A stretch of DNA of 64,000 nt. It comes from Streptomyces sp. NBC_00663 (GTDB lineage Bacteria; Actinomycetota; Actinomycetes; Streptomycetales; Streptomycetaceae). The stretch lies in NCBI RefSeq assembly GCF_036226885.1, contig NZ_CP109027.1:5394001-5458000 (forward strand). The letters are read 5' to 3'. Under the pieces are notes generated by a model. The model saw nothing but the letters and a program-made list of their open reading frames with translations, did not search any database and was not told the DNA's origin. The position numbers and the translations under genes are program-made. Of this stretch, positions 7,644 to 15,748 are shown one piece after another (the first letter of the stretch is position 1; every line of letters starts with the position of its first letter).

Positions 7644-9491
7644 GTGACTTCCATGATCACTTCTGTCCTTGTCGCGAACCGCGGCGAGATCGCCTGCCGG
7701 ATCTTCCGCACCTGCGGTGAGTTGGGAATCCGAACGGTCGCGGTGCACTCGGACCCGGACGCGAACGCCCTCCACGCGCGCGTGGCCGACACGACGGTAC
7801 GACTCCCGGGGGCCACACCCGCCGAGACGTATCTGCGCGGCGACCTGATCGTGAAGGCCGCCGTCGCCGCCGGCGCGGACGCCGTGCACCCCGGCTACGG
7901 CTTCCTCTCCGAGAACGCCGACTTCGCCCGCGCCGTTCTGGACGCCGGGCTGGTGTGGATCGGCCCGCCCCCGGAGGCGATCGAGGCGATGGCGTCCAAG
8001 ACGCGCGCGAAGGAGCTGATGGGGCTGAGGCCGCTGGGGGAGGTCGGCGCGTCCGACCTGCCGGTGCTCGTGAAGGCTGCCGCGGGCGGCGGGGGGCGCG
8101 GAATGCGGATCGTGCGCCGCCTGGAGGATCTGAGCGCCGCGCTGGAGAGCGCACGCGCCGAGGCCGCGAGCGCCTTCGGGGACGGCGAGGTGTTCGTCGA
8201 GCCGTACGTCGAGAACGGCCGCCATGTGGAGGTGCAGATCCTCGCCGACACCCACGGCACCGTCTGGGCGCTCGGCACGCGCGACTGCTCCCTGCAACGC
8301 CGGCACCAGAAGGTCATCGAGGAGGCACCGGCGCCCGGGCTCTCCCAGGGGCTCGAAGAGGAGCTGCGCACACTGGCCGTGCGTGCCGCGCGCGCCGTCT
8401 CGTACGTCGGCGCGGGCACCGTCGAGTTCCTCGTCGCCGACGACAAGGCGCACTTCCTGGAGATGAACACCCGCCTCCAGGTCGAGCACCCCGTGACGGA
8501 GGCGGTGTTCGACGTGGACCTGGTCGCACTCCAGATCGCCGTGGCAGAGGGGCAGCCGCTCCCCGAGTCACCTCCCCACGCGCGTGGCCACGCCGTCGAG
8601 GCCCGCCTCTACGCCGAGGACCCCGCACACGACTGGGCCCCCCAGACCGGCACCCTGCACCGCCTCACCGTCCCCGGCGTCCGCCTCGACACCGGCTACG
8701 AGGACGGCGACGAGATCGGCGTCCACTACGACCCCATGCTCGCCAAGGCCGTCGCCCACGCCCCCACCCGCGCCGAGGCCCTCCGTAAACTGGCGGGCGC
8801 GCTGGAGCGGGCGGAGATCCACGGCCCGACGACCAACAGAACCCTCCTGGTGAACTCCCTGCGCCACGAGGAGTTCACGACGGCCGCCATGACCACGGCG
8901 TTCTACGACCGCCACCTGACGCCGTTGACGACGACACTCCCCGATCCGCACGCCCCGCTGGCCGCCGCCCTCGCCGACGCCCACGCCCGCTCCCGGTTCG
9001 GCGCCTGGCGCAACGTCCCCTCACAGCCCCAGGTGAAGCGGTACGACCTGGCGGGCGAGGAGACCGAGGTCCGCTACCGCTGGGGGCGGGAGGGCCTGGA
9101 GGCGGACGGGGTGCGAGTGGTGCACGCCGACGCGCGTCTGGTCGTACTCGAAGTGGACGGCGTACAGCGGCGGTACGAGGTGTCCAGGTACGGCGACGAG
9201 GTGTACGTCGGCCCGACCGCGCTGAGGGCCCTGCCCCGCTTCCCCGATCCGAAGACACAACTGGCCCCGGGCTCCTTGGTGGCCCCCATGCCGGGAACGG
9301 TGGTCAGGATCGCCGAGGGCCTGGAGGTCGGCGCGAAGATCGAGGCCGGTGAACCGATCGTGTGGCTCGAAGCGATGAAGATGCAACACCGCATTTCGTC
9401 CCCGGTCACAGGAGTGCTGAGCGCTCTGCACGCCGTCCCCGGGCAGCAAGTGACAGTCGGTTCTCTGCTTGCGGTGGTGGACACCCCCTAG
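7644..9491 (+). CDS. Biotin carboxylase / biotin carboxyl-carrier (alpha) subunit
   Basis: 615 residues combining a biotin carboxylase (about 1-450) and a C-terminal biotinyl domain. ANRGEIACRIFRTCGELGI opens the biotin carboxylase N-domain; KAAAGGGGRGMRIVR is the ATP-grasp glycine loop and EMNTRLQVEHPVTE the active-site strand. EAMKMQH near the end presents the biotinyl lysine (Lys579). GTG 7644 has GAGGGA upstream; ATG 7653 is a possible alternative. The segment between KELM and the glycine loop (GLRPLGEVGASDLPVLVK) is several residues shorter than usual, which should affect only a surface loop. It carboxylates biotin with ATP and bicarbonate for the beta subunit encoded just upstream. Confidence 0.93.
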   Translation: MTSMITSVLVANRGEIACRIFRTCGELGIRTVAVHSDPDANALHARVADTTVRLPGATPAETYLRGDLIVKAAVAAGADAVHPGYGFLSENADFARAVLDAGLVWIGPPPEAIEAMASKTRAKELMGLRPLGEVGASDLPVLVKAAAGGGGRGMRIVRRLEDLSAALESARAEAASAFGDGEVFVEPYVENGRHVEVQILADTHGTVWALGTRDCSLQRRHQKVIEEAPAPGLSQGLEEELRTLAVRAARAVSYVGAGTVEFLVADDKAHFLEMNTRLQVEHPVTEAVFDVDLVALQIAVAEGQPLPESPPHARGHAVEARLYAEDPAHDWAPQTGTLHRLTVPGVRLDTGYEDGDEIGVHYDPMLAKAVAHAPTRAEALRKLAGALERAEIHGPTTNRTLLVNSLRHEEFTTAAMTTAFYDRHLTPLTTTLPDPHAPLAAALADAHARSRFGAWRNVPSQPQVKRYDLAGEETEVRYRWGREGLEADGVRVVHADARLVVLEVDGVQRRYEVSRYGDEVYVGPTALRALPRFPDPKTQLAPGSLVAPMPGTVVRIAEGLEVGAKIEAGEPIVWLEAMKMQHRISSPVTGVLSALHAVPGQQVTVGSLLAVVDTP

Positions 9492-9543
9492 GGGCGCAGG
9501 GCTGCATCAATGTGCGGCTACCGCCGCGTGAGCGCGACCAGCC
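9490..9543 (-). repeat. Streptomyces intergenic repeat, copy 1
   Basis: The reverse complement of 9490-9543 reads GGCTGGTCGCGCTCACGCGG and continues to a GCGCCCCT end. It matches the element found inside the acyl-CoA dehydrogenase gene at 44636-44692 over nearly its whole length. It sits in the 82-nt gap between the carboxylase and acyl-CoA dehydrogenase genes and can fold into a short GC hairpin. Confidence 0.75.
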
Positions 9544-9573
9544 ACAAACAACCCGCACCCGGGAAGGAATCCC

Positions 9574-10713
9574 ATGCCACCCACGATCGAATCCGAAGAA
9601 CACAAAGCCCTCCGAACAGCTGTCGCCGCCCTCGGCAAACGCCACGGCCGCACCTTCGACCGAGAAGCCCTCTGGTCCGAGGCGGCCAAACTCGGCTACC
9701 TCGGCGTCAACCTCCCGGAACAGTACGGAGGCGGAGGCGGCGGCATCTCCGAACTGTCCATCGTCCTCGAAGAGCTGGGCGCCGCAGGCTGCCCCCTGCT
9801 GATGATGGTCGTGTCCCCCGCCATCTGCGGCACCGTCATCGCCCGCTTCGGCACCGAAGCCCAGAAGCAGGAATGGCTCCCCGCTCTCGCCGACGGCACC
9901 CGCACCATGGCCTTCGGCATCACCGAACCCGACGCCGGCTCCAACTCCCACCGCATCACCACCACGGCCCGCCGCGACCCGGAATCAGGAGACTGGCTGC
10001 TCACCGGCCGCAAGGTCTTCATCTCCGGCGTCGACATCGCCGACGCCACCCTCATCGTCGGCCGCACCGAAGACACCGGCACAGGCCGGCTCAAGCCCTG
10101 CCTGTTCATCGTCCCCAGGGACGCCGAAGGGTTCCACCGCCGTCAGATCGACATGGAACTCCAGGCCGCGGAGAAGCAGTTCGAGCTGACGCTCGACGAC
10201 GTACGGCTCCCCGCGGACGCGCTCGTCGGCGACGAGGACGCCGGCCTCCTCCAGCTCTTCGCCGGCCTCAACCCCGAGCGCATCATGACGGCCGCGTTCG
10301 CGATCGGCATGGGCCGCTACGCGCTCGCTCAGGCGATCACCTACGCCCGCGACCGCACCGTGTGGAACACCCCCATCGGCGCCCACCAGGCCATCGCCCA
10401 CCCCCTCGCGCAGGCGCACATCGACCTGGAGCTGGCCCGGCTGATGATGCAGAAGGCGGCCCATCTCTACGACGCCGGGGACGACGTCGGCGCGGGCGAG
10501 GCGGCGAACATGGCCAAGTACGCGGCGGGCGAGGCCTGCGTCAGGGCGGTCGACCAGGCCGTGCACACCCTCGGCGGCAACGGCCTCACGCGCGAGTTCG
10601 GGCTCGCCTCGTTGATAACGGCCGCACGCGTGGCTCGTATTGCTCCGGTGAGCCGGGAGATGATTCTCAACTACGTCTCCCACCAGACCCTGGGCCTGCC
10701 CAAGTCGTACTGA
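9574..10713 (+). CDS. Acyl-CoA dehydrogenase
   Basis: A 379-residue FAD flavoprotein that introduces an alpha-beta double bond into an acyl-CoA. GGAAGG precedes ATG 9574. The three-domain family layout is visible: an N-terminal helical part, a middle beta domain with MAFGITEPDAGSNSHRITTTA and DWLLTGRKVFISG, and a C-terminal helical domain with HTLGGNGLTREFGLASLI. In a Liu/Atu-type order it would act after CoA activation and before the biotin carboxylase, making the conjugated enoyl-CoA. It is separated from the carboxylase by an intergenic repeat but has no terminator of its own and is followed 29 nt later by the ligase. Confidence 0.92.
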   Translation: MPPTIESEEHKALRTAVAALGKRHGRTFDREALWSEAAKLGYLGVNLPEQYGGGGGGISELSIVLEELGAAGCPLLMMVVSPAICGTVIARFGTEAQKQEWLPALADGTRTMAFGITEPDAGSNSHRITTTARRDPESGDWLLTGRKVFISGVDIADATLIVGRTEDTGTGRLKPCLFIVPRDAEGFHRRQIDMELQAAEKQFELTLDDVRLPADALVGDEDAGLLQLFAGLNPERIMTAAFAIGMGRYALAQAITYARDRTVWNTPIGAHQAIAHPLAQAHIDLELARLMMQKAAHLYDAGDDVGAGEAANMAKYAAGEACVRAVDQAVHTLGGNGLTREFGLASLITAARVARIAPVSREMILNYVSHQTLGLPKSY

Positions 10714-10742
10714 CCCGGCACAGCGTTGTGCGAGGAGGAACC

Positions 10743-12311
10743 ATGTTCCGCAGCGAGTACGCAGACGTCCCGACCGTCGAACTCCCCATCCACGAGGCCG
10801 TACTGGGCCGCGCCGCCGAGTTCGGCGACACACCCGCCCTGATCGACGGCACCGACGGCACCACCCTCACGTACGCCCAACTGGACGCCTTCCACCGCCG
10901 CGTGGCCGCAGGCCTGACCGAGGCGGGGGTAAGCAAGGGGGACGTGCTCGCCCTGCACAGCCCGAACACGATCGCCTTCCCCACCGCCTTCTACGCGGCC
11001 ACGCGCGCGGGGGCCTCCGTCACCACCGTGCACCCGCTGGCCACGGCGGAGGAGTTCGCCAAGCAGCTCACCGACTCGGCGGCCCGCTGGATCGTCACCG
11101 TCTCACCGCTCCTCGGCACGGCCCGCAGGGCGGCCGAACTCTCCGGCGGCGTCGAGGAGATCTTCGTCTGCGACAGCGCCCCCGGACACCGCTCCCTCCT
11201 CGACATGCTCGGCACCACAGCCCCCGAGCCACAGGTCGACATCGACCCGGTCGAGGACGTGGCCGCGCTGCCCTACTCCTCCGGCACCACCGGCGTCGCC
11301 AAGGGCGTGATGCTCACGCACTCCCAGATCGCCACCAACCTCGCCCAGCTGGAACCGCTGATGCCGGCGAAACCCGGCGACCGCATCCTCGCCGTACTGC
11401 CCTTCTTCCACATCTACGGCCTGACCGCCCTGATGAACGCGCCCCTGCGGCAAGGCGCCACCGTCGTCGTACTGCCCCGCTTCGACCTGGAGACCTACCT
11501 CGCGGCCATCCAGAAGCACCGCATCACCGACCTGTTCGTGGCCCCGCCGATCGTCCTCGCCCTCGCCAAGCACCCCCTGGTCGCGCAGTACGACCTGTCG
11601 ACCCTGCGGCACATCGTCAGCGCCGCCGCCCCCCTCGATGCCCAGCTCGCCGCCGCCTGCTCACGGCGCCTGAACCTGCCGCCCGTCGGCCAGGCGTACG
11701 GCATGACCGAACTGTCGCCCGGAACCCATGTCGTCCCCCTGGACGCCATGCGCGAAGCCCCTGCCGGCACCGTCGGCAAGCTCATCGCCGGCACCGAGAT
11801 GCGCATCGTCTCCCTCGACGACCCCGGCAAGGACCTCGGCGTCCGCGAGGCCGGCGAGATCCTCGTCCGCGGCCCCCAGGTCATGAAGGGTTACCTCGGC
11901 CGCCCCGACGCCACCGCCGCGATGATCGACCCCGACGGCTGGCTGCACACCGGCGACGTCGGCCATGTCGACGCCGACGGCTGGCTGTTCATCGTCGACC
12001 GGGTCAAGGAACTCATCAAGTACAAGGGCTTCCAGGTCGCACCCGCCGAACTCGAAGCCCTGCTCCTCACCCACCCCGGCATCGCCGACGCCGCCGTCAT
12101 CGGCGTCTACAACGACGAGGGCAACGAGGTCCCGCACGCCTACGTCGTCCGCCAGCCCACCGCCGCCGACCTCTCCGAAGGAGAGGTCATGATGTACGTT
12201 GCCGAACGCGTCGCCCCCTACAAACGCGTCCGCCACGTCACCTTCATCGACGACGTCCCAAGGGCCGCCTCCGGCAAGATCCTGCGCCGCCGGCTGAGGG
12301 AGCGCGCATGA
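10743..12311 (+). CDS. Cinnamate/4-coumarate CoA ligase-like acyl-CoA synthetase
   Basis: 522 residues of the ANL adenylate-forming superfamily. A3 motif YSSGTTGVAKGVMLTH (near residue 180), A5 YGMTELSPG, the hinge WLFIVDRVKELIKYKGFQV and the A10 lysine in SGKILRRRL are intact. The N-terminus MFRSEYADVP and long stretches agree with my memory of ScCCL (S. coelicolor SCO4383), biochemically described as a cinnamate/4-coumarate:CoA ligase. AGGAGGAA precedes the ATG. It would activate the entering acid to its CoA thioester for the dehydrogenase, carboxylase and hydratase in the operon. Its stop overlaps the hydratase ATG. An aromatic or terpenoid acid is plausible; the native substrate is unproven. 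Confidence 0.9.
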   Translation: MFRSEYADVPTVELPIHEAVLGRAAEFGDTPALIDGTDGTTLTYAQLDAFHRRVAAGLTEAGVSKGDVLALHSPNTIAFPTAFYAATRAGASVTTVHPLATAEEFAKQLTDSAARWIVTVSPLLGTARRAAELSGGVEEIFVCDSAPGHRSLLDMLGTTAPEPQVDIDPVEDVAALPYSSGTTGVAKGVMLTHSQIATNLAQLEPLMPAKPGDRILAVLPFFHIYGLTALMNAPLRQGATVVVLPRFDLETYLAAIQKHRITDLFVAPPIVLALAKHPLVAQYDLSTLRHIVSAAAPLDAQLAAACSRRLNLPPVGQAYGMTELSPGTHVVPLDAMREAPAGTVGKLIAGTEMRIVSLDDPGKDLGVREAGEILVRGPQVMKGYLGRPDATAAMIDPDGWLHTGDVGHVDADGWLFIVDRVKELIKYKGFQVAPAELEALLLTHPGIADAAVIGVYNDEGNEVPHAYVVRQPTAADLSEGEVMMYVAERVAPYKRVRHVTFIDDVPRAASGKILRRRLRERA

Positions 12312-13042
12312 CCCTGATCGACCGCACCCGCGCGCGGGGCGTCGAGACCCTCACCCTCGACTCCCCGCACAACCGCAACGCCCTGTCGGCCGCGCTGGTG
12401 GGCGAGTTGGCGGACGCGCTGACCGACTGCGGCAAGGACGGCGACGTACGCGCCGTCGTCCTCACCCACACCGGCAACACCTTCAGCGCCGGCGCCGACC
12501 TCAAGGACCCGCCCCACCCGGACGCGCTGGTGGGCCTGCTCCGCCAGATCGTCGCCGTACCGAAACCCGTCCTCGCCCGCGTCACCGGCCACGTCCGCGC
12601 GGGCGGCCTCGGCCTGCTCGCCGCCTGCGACATCGGAGCGGCGTCCACCGGAGCGACCTTCGCCTTCACGGAGGTACGGATCGGGGTCGCCCCCGCCGTC
12701 ATCTCCCTCCCGCTCCTCCCGCGCACCGACCCGCGCGCCCTCGCCCGCTACTACCTCACCGGCGAACGCTTCGACGCCGCCGAGGCCGCCCGCATCGGCC
12801 TGCTCACGACGACGGGCGACGACGTGGACGCCGTACTCGAACCGATCCTGGAAGGACTGCGCAAAGCCGCCCCCGAGGCCCTGGCTGAGACGAAACGGCT
12901 GCTCACGGTTAGGGTGCTGGAAGCCTTCGACCGGGACGCGGCCGACCTCACCGCGCTCTCGGCCCGCCTGTTCGCCTCCGCGCAGGCCCGCGAAGGCATG
13001 ACGGCCTTTCTAGAACGACGGGACCCCACATGGGCGCTGTGA
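12308..13042 (+). CDS. Enoyl-CoA hydratase/isomerase (crotonase family)
   Basis: A 244-residue crotonase-fold protein. CoA-binding and oxyanion segments NRNALSAALVGELA, FSAGADLKDP and GGLGLLAACDIGAA are present. The position of the first catalytic glutamate in GGGCELA-type motifs is leucine here (GGLGLLA), while the second acidic residue is retained in FTEVRIGVAPA. It could therefore be a single-glutamate hydratase, an isomerase or another crotonase reaction. It starts inside the ligase stop (ATGA) and overlaps the TetR gene by 13 nt. In a carboxylase pathway it would hydrate the carboxylated enoyl-CoA. Confidence 0.87.
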   Translation: MTLIDRTRARGVETLTLDSPHNRNALSAALVGELADALTDCGKDGDVRAVVLTHTGNTFSAGADLKDPPHPDALVGLLRQIVAVPKPVLARVTGHVRAGGLGLLAACDIGAASTGATFAFTEVRIGVAPAVISLPLLPRTDPRALARYYLTGERFDAAEAARIGLLTTTGDDVDAVLEPILEGLRKAAPEALAETKRLLTVRVLEAFDRDAADLTALSARLFASAQAREGMTAFLERRDPTWAL

Positions 13043-13662
13043 GCACGGTCGGCGACCGTATGGACCGTTCCCCTGGCGAACGCACCCCCAAGCAGGACCG
13101 CAGCCGGGCCACCCGGCAGCGGCTCCTCGAAGCCGCCGTGGCCTGCCTCGCCGAACACGGCTGGGCGGGCTCCACGGTCTCCGTCGTCGCCGAACGCGCG
13201 GGCGTCTCCCGAGGCGCCGCCCAACACCACTTCCCGACCCGCGAGGACCTCTTCACGGCGGCGGTGGAGTACGTCGCCGAGGAACGCTCCGGAGCGCTCC
13301 GCGACCTGTTCCCGCAAGGCGCGGCCGGCGACCGCCGAGCCGTCGTCTCGGCCCTGGTCGACCTCTACACCGGCCCCCTCTTCCGGGCCGCCCTCCACCT
13401 GTGGGTCGCCGCCTCCAACGAGGAGCAACTGCGTCCCCAGGTGACGGAGTTGGAGGCCCGGGTCGGCCGTGAGACCCACCGCATCGCGGTGGACCTGCTG
13501 GACGCGGACGAGTCGAGGCCGGGCGTACGGGAGACGGTCCAGGGCTTGCTGGACATGGCCCGCGGCCTGGGCCTGGCCAACCTGCTCACGGACGACAAGG
13601 GACGCCGGGAGAAGGTGGTCGCGCAATGGACGGCCCTGGTGGAGACGGCGCTCAGGGACTGA
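13030..13662 (+). CDS. TetR-family regulator of the carboxylase operon
   Basis: A 210-residue one-component regulator. The N-terminal helix-turn-helix spans GSTVSVVAERAGVSRGAAQHHF and is followed by PTREDLF. The all-helical C-terminal part is the ligand/dimer domain, here probably sensing an acyl-CoA of the pathway. It overlaps the hydratase gene and so is co-transcribed with its targets. The 14-bp GCAAGC-AC-GCTTGC palindrome in front of the operon is its natural candidate operator. The 3' end overlaps the convergent pdxH gene by 11 nt, leaving no room for a terminator outside coding sequence. Confidence 0.87.
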   Translation: MGAVSTVGDRMDRSPGERTPKQDRSRATRQRLLEAAVACLAEHGWAGSTVSVVAERAGVSRGAAQHHFPTREDLFTAAVEYVAEERSGALRDLFPQGAAGDRRAVVSALVDLYTGPLFRAALHLWVAASNEEQLRPQVTELEARVGRETHRIAVDLLDADESRPGVRETVQGLLDMARGLGLANLLTDDKGRREKVVAQWTALVETALRD

Positions 13663-14338
13663 GCCGCTCCACCCGCCAGCTCCCGTCCGCCTCCGCCACG
13701 TACCGCAGCCGGTCGTGCAGCCGGTTCTCCCGCCCCTGCCAGAACTCCACCGTCTGCGGAGCCACCCGGAAACCACCCCAGTGCGGCGGCACCGGCACCT
13801 GCTCGCCCTCCGGATAACGCGCCGCCAACTCGGCGTACGACGCCTCCAGATCGGCCCGCGTCCCGATCACCGACGACTGCTCGCTCGCCCACGCGCCCAA
13901 CTGCGAACCGTGCGGCCGGGTACGGAAGTACGCGGCGGTCTCGTCCCGGCCGGTGCGACGCGCGACGCCGGTGACGACGACCTGGCGGGCCATCGGATGC
14001 CACGGGAAGAGCAGCGAGACGTACGGGTTCTCGGCGAGGTCACGCGCCTTGCGGGAGTCGTAGTTCGTATAGAAGACGAACCCCCGCTCGTCGAACTGCT
14101 TCAGCAGCACCGTCCGCGCACTCGGCCGCCCGTCCGCGTCCGCCGTCGACACCACCATCGCGTTCGGCTCGAACAGATGGGCCTCCGTCGCGGCCTGCTT
14201 GAACCAGCGCGCGAACTGCGCCACCGGAGTGGCGGCCAGCTCGCCCTCGGAGAGCCCCTCGGCCCGGTACTGCTTACGCATCGAGGCGGGGTCGGGAGCG
14301 GTCTCGGCTCCTCGGGAGACGGCGTCTGCGTCGGTCAC
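13652..14338 (-). CDS. pdxH: Pyridoxamine 5'-phosphate oxidase
   Basis: A 228-residue FMN enzyme that oxidises pyridoxamine/pyridoxine 5'-phosphate to PLP. Family signatures present: MRKQYRAEGLSEGEL near the N-terminus, RTVLLKQFDERGFVFYTNY and SRKARDLAENP (FMN and substrate contacts), QVVVTGVARRT, and the C-terminal signature FWQGRENRLHDRLRY with WRVERLSP. GTG 14338 is taken as the start because longer in-frame extension runs into the promoter region shared with the divergent citrate synthase gene. It is a stand-alone metabolic gene here. Confidence 0.95.
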   Translation of the reverse strand: MTDADAVSRGAETAPDPASMRKQYRAEGLSEGELAATPVAQFARWFKQAATEAHLFEPNAMVVSTADADGRPSARTVLLKQFDERGFVFYTNYDSRKARDLAENPYVSLLFPWHPMARQVVVTGVARRTGRDETAAYFRTRPHGSQLGAWASEQSSVIGTRADLEASYAELAARYPEGEQVPVPPHWGGFRVAPQTVEFWQGRENRLHDRLRYVAEADGSWRVERLSP

Positions 14339-14378
14339 GTGGTCATCTTGCCGTATCGAACGCCACACCACGGAAGGT

Positions 14379-14417
14379 GGCACTGAGTGCCGCGAACCCT
14401 GCCCAGGGGTGGCACTC
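14379..14417. promoter_or_regulatory. Nested inverted repeats between pdxH and citrate synthase
   Basis: GGCACT-G-AGTGCC (14379-14391) is a perfect palindrome. Its right half also pairs with GGCACTC at 14411-14417 (GAGTGCC at 14385-14391), and CCCTG-CC-CAGGG (14397-14408) lies between the two. The block sits in the 223-bp divergent promoter region, so it is a good candidate operator with paired half-sites, or a hairpin in the citrate synthase leader. The binding protein is unknown. Confidence 0.5.
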
Positions 14418-14561
14418 GGGGATATGGTGCAGATGCCACCCCCGTGGGGTGACCGCCGACCCAACGGGGCATCACTGGGATGACCGCCCAGGACCGCGAG
14501 CCCCGCACAGGCCGTGGATCCGTCGGCGTCACCCGTCGCACACATCATGAGGAGCCGCCTG

Positions 14562-15665
14562 ATGTCCGACTTCGTACCTGGCCTCGAAGGAGTCGTCGCG
14601 TTCGAGACGGAGATCGCCGAACCGGACAAGGAGGGCGGCGCACTCCGCTACCGGGGCGTCGACATCGAGGACCTCGTCGGCCACGTCTCGTTCGGCAACG
14701 TCTGGGGCCTGCTCGTCGACGGCGCCTTCCGCCCCGGCCTGCCGCCCGCGGAACCCTTCCCGATCCCCGTCCACTCCGGCGACATCCGCGTCGACGTCCA
14801 GTCGGCCCTCGCCATGCTCGCCCCCGTCTGGGGCCTCAAACCCCTCCTCGACATCGACGAGGCCCAGGCCCGCGACGACCTCGCCCGCGCCGCCGTCATG
14901 GCCCTGTCCTACGTCGCCCAGTCCGCCCGCGGCCAGGGCACCCCCATGGTCCCGCAGCGCGAGATCGACAAGGCCCAGTCCGTCGTCGAACGCTTCATGA
15001 TCCGCTGGCGCGGCGAACCCGACCCCAAGCACGTCGCGGCGGTCGACGCGTACTGGACCTCTGCCGCCGAGCACGGCATGAACGCGTCCACCTTCACGGC
15101 GCGCGTCATCGCCTCGACCGGCGCGGACGTGGCGGCGGCCCTGTCGGGTGCGGTGGGCGCCATGTCGGGCCCGCTGCACGGCGGCGCCCCCTCGCGCGTG
15201 CTCCACATGATCGAGGAGATCGAACGCACCGGCGACGCCGAGGCGTACGTCAAGCATGCCCTCGACAAGGGCGAACGCCTGATGGGCTTCGGCCACCGTG
15301 TGTACCGCGCCGAGGACCCCCGCGCGCGCGTGCTCCGCCGCACCGCCCGCGAACTGGGCGCCCCGCGCTTCGAAGTCGCCGAGGCGCTGGAGAAGGCGGC
15401 CCTAGCGGAACTCCACGCCCGCCGCCCGGACCGCGTCCTGGCCACGAACGTGGAGTTCTGGGCGGCGATCGTCCTCGACTTCGCGGAGGTCCCGGCGCAC
15501 ATGTTCACGTCGATGTTCACGTGCGCGCGTACGGCGGGGTGGTCGGCGCACATTCTTGAGCAGAAGCGGACGGGGCGGCTGGTGCGGCCCTCTGCCCGCT
15601 ACGTGGGGCCGGGGGTCCGGAGCCCGCAGGAGATCGAGGGCTACGGGGACATTTCCGCCCACTGA
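14562..15665 (+). CDS. Citrate synthase-like protein
   Basis: A 367-residue type II-like citrate synthase that condenses acetyl-CoA with oxaloacetate, or a 2-methylcitrate synthase relative. The start ATG 14562 has AGGAG 7 nt upstream. The active-site histidines are in SGPLHGGAPSRV and MGFGHRVYRAEDPRA, and the catalytic aspartate region is EFWAAIVLDFAEVP. It is shorter than the main hexameric Gram-negative enzyme and resembles the second citrate synthase next to pdxH in Streptomyces. It is monocistronic between a divergent and a convergent neighbour. Citrate versus methylcitrate cannot be decided here. Confidence 0.9.
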   Translation: MSDFVPGLEGVVAFETEIAEPDKEGGALRYRGVDIEDLVGHVSFGNVWGLLVDGAFRPGLPPAEPFPIPVHSGDIRVDVQSALAMLAPVWGLKPLLDIDEAQARDDLARAAVMALSYVAQSARGQGTPMVPQREIDKAQSVVERFMIRWRGEPDPKHVAAVDAYWTSAAEHGMNASTFTARVIASTGADVAAALSGAVGAMSGPLHGGAPSRVLHMIEEIERTGDAEAYVKHALDKGERLMGFGHRVYRAEDPRARVLRRTARELGAPRFEVAEALEKAALAELHARRPDRVLATNVEFWAAIVLDFAEVPAHMFTSMFTCARTAGWSAHILEQKRTGRLVRPSARYVGPGVRSPQEIEGYGDISAH

Positions 15666-15693
15666 GGTGGCTGGCTGAAGGGCGCGGGCGACT

Positions 15694-15743
15694 GCGGGCC
15701 GGTCTGTGGCTGGTCGCGCAGTTCCCCGCGCCCCTTGAGTGGC
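15694..15743 (+). repeat. Streptomyces intergenic repeat, copy 2
   Basis: Contains GGTCGCGCAGTTCCCCGCG followed by CCCCTTGAG, the same core as the copy at 48771. It lies exactly between the 3' ends of the convergent citrate synthase and oxygenase genes and may serve as a bidirectional terminator. Confidence 0.72.
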
Positions 15744-15748
15744 GTTGA

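Noticed and set aside
14480..15559. Alternative frame over citrate synthase
   Set aside because: It is the +2 shadow of the citrate synthase gene, with typical Arg/Pro-rich composition.
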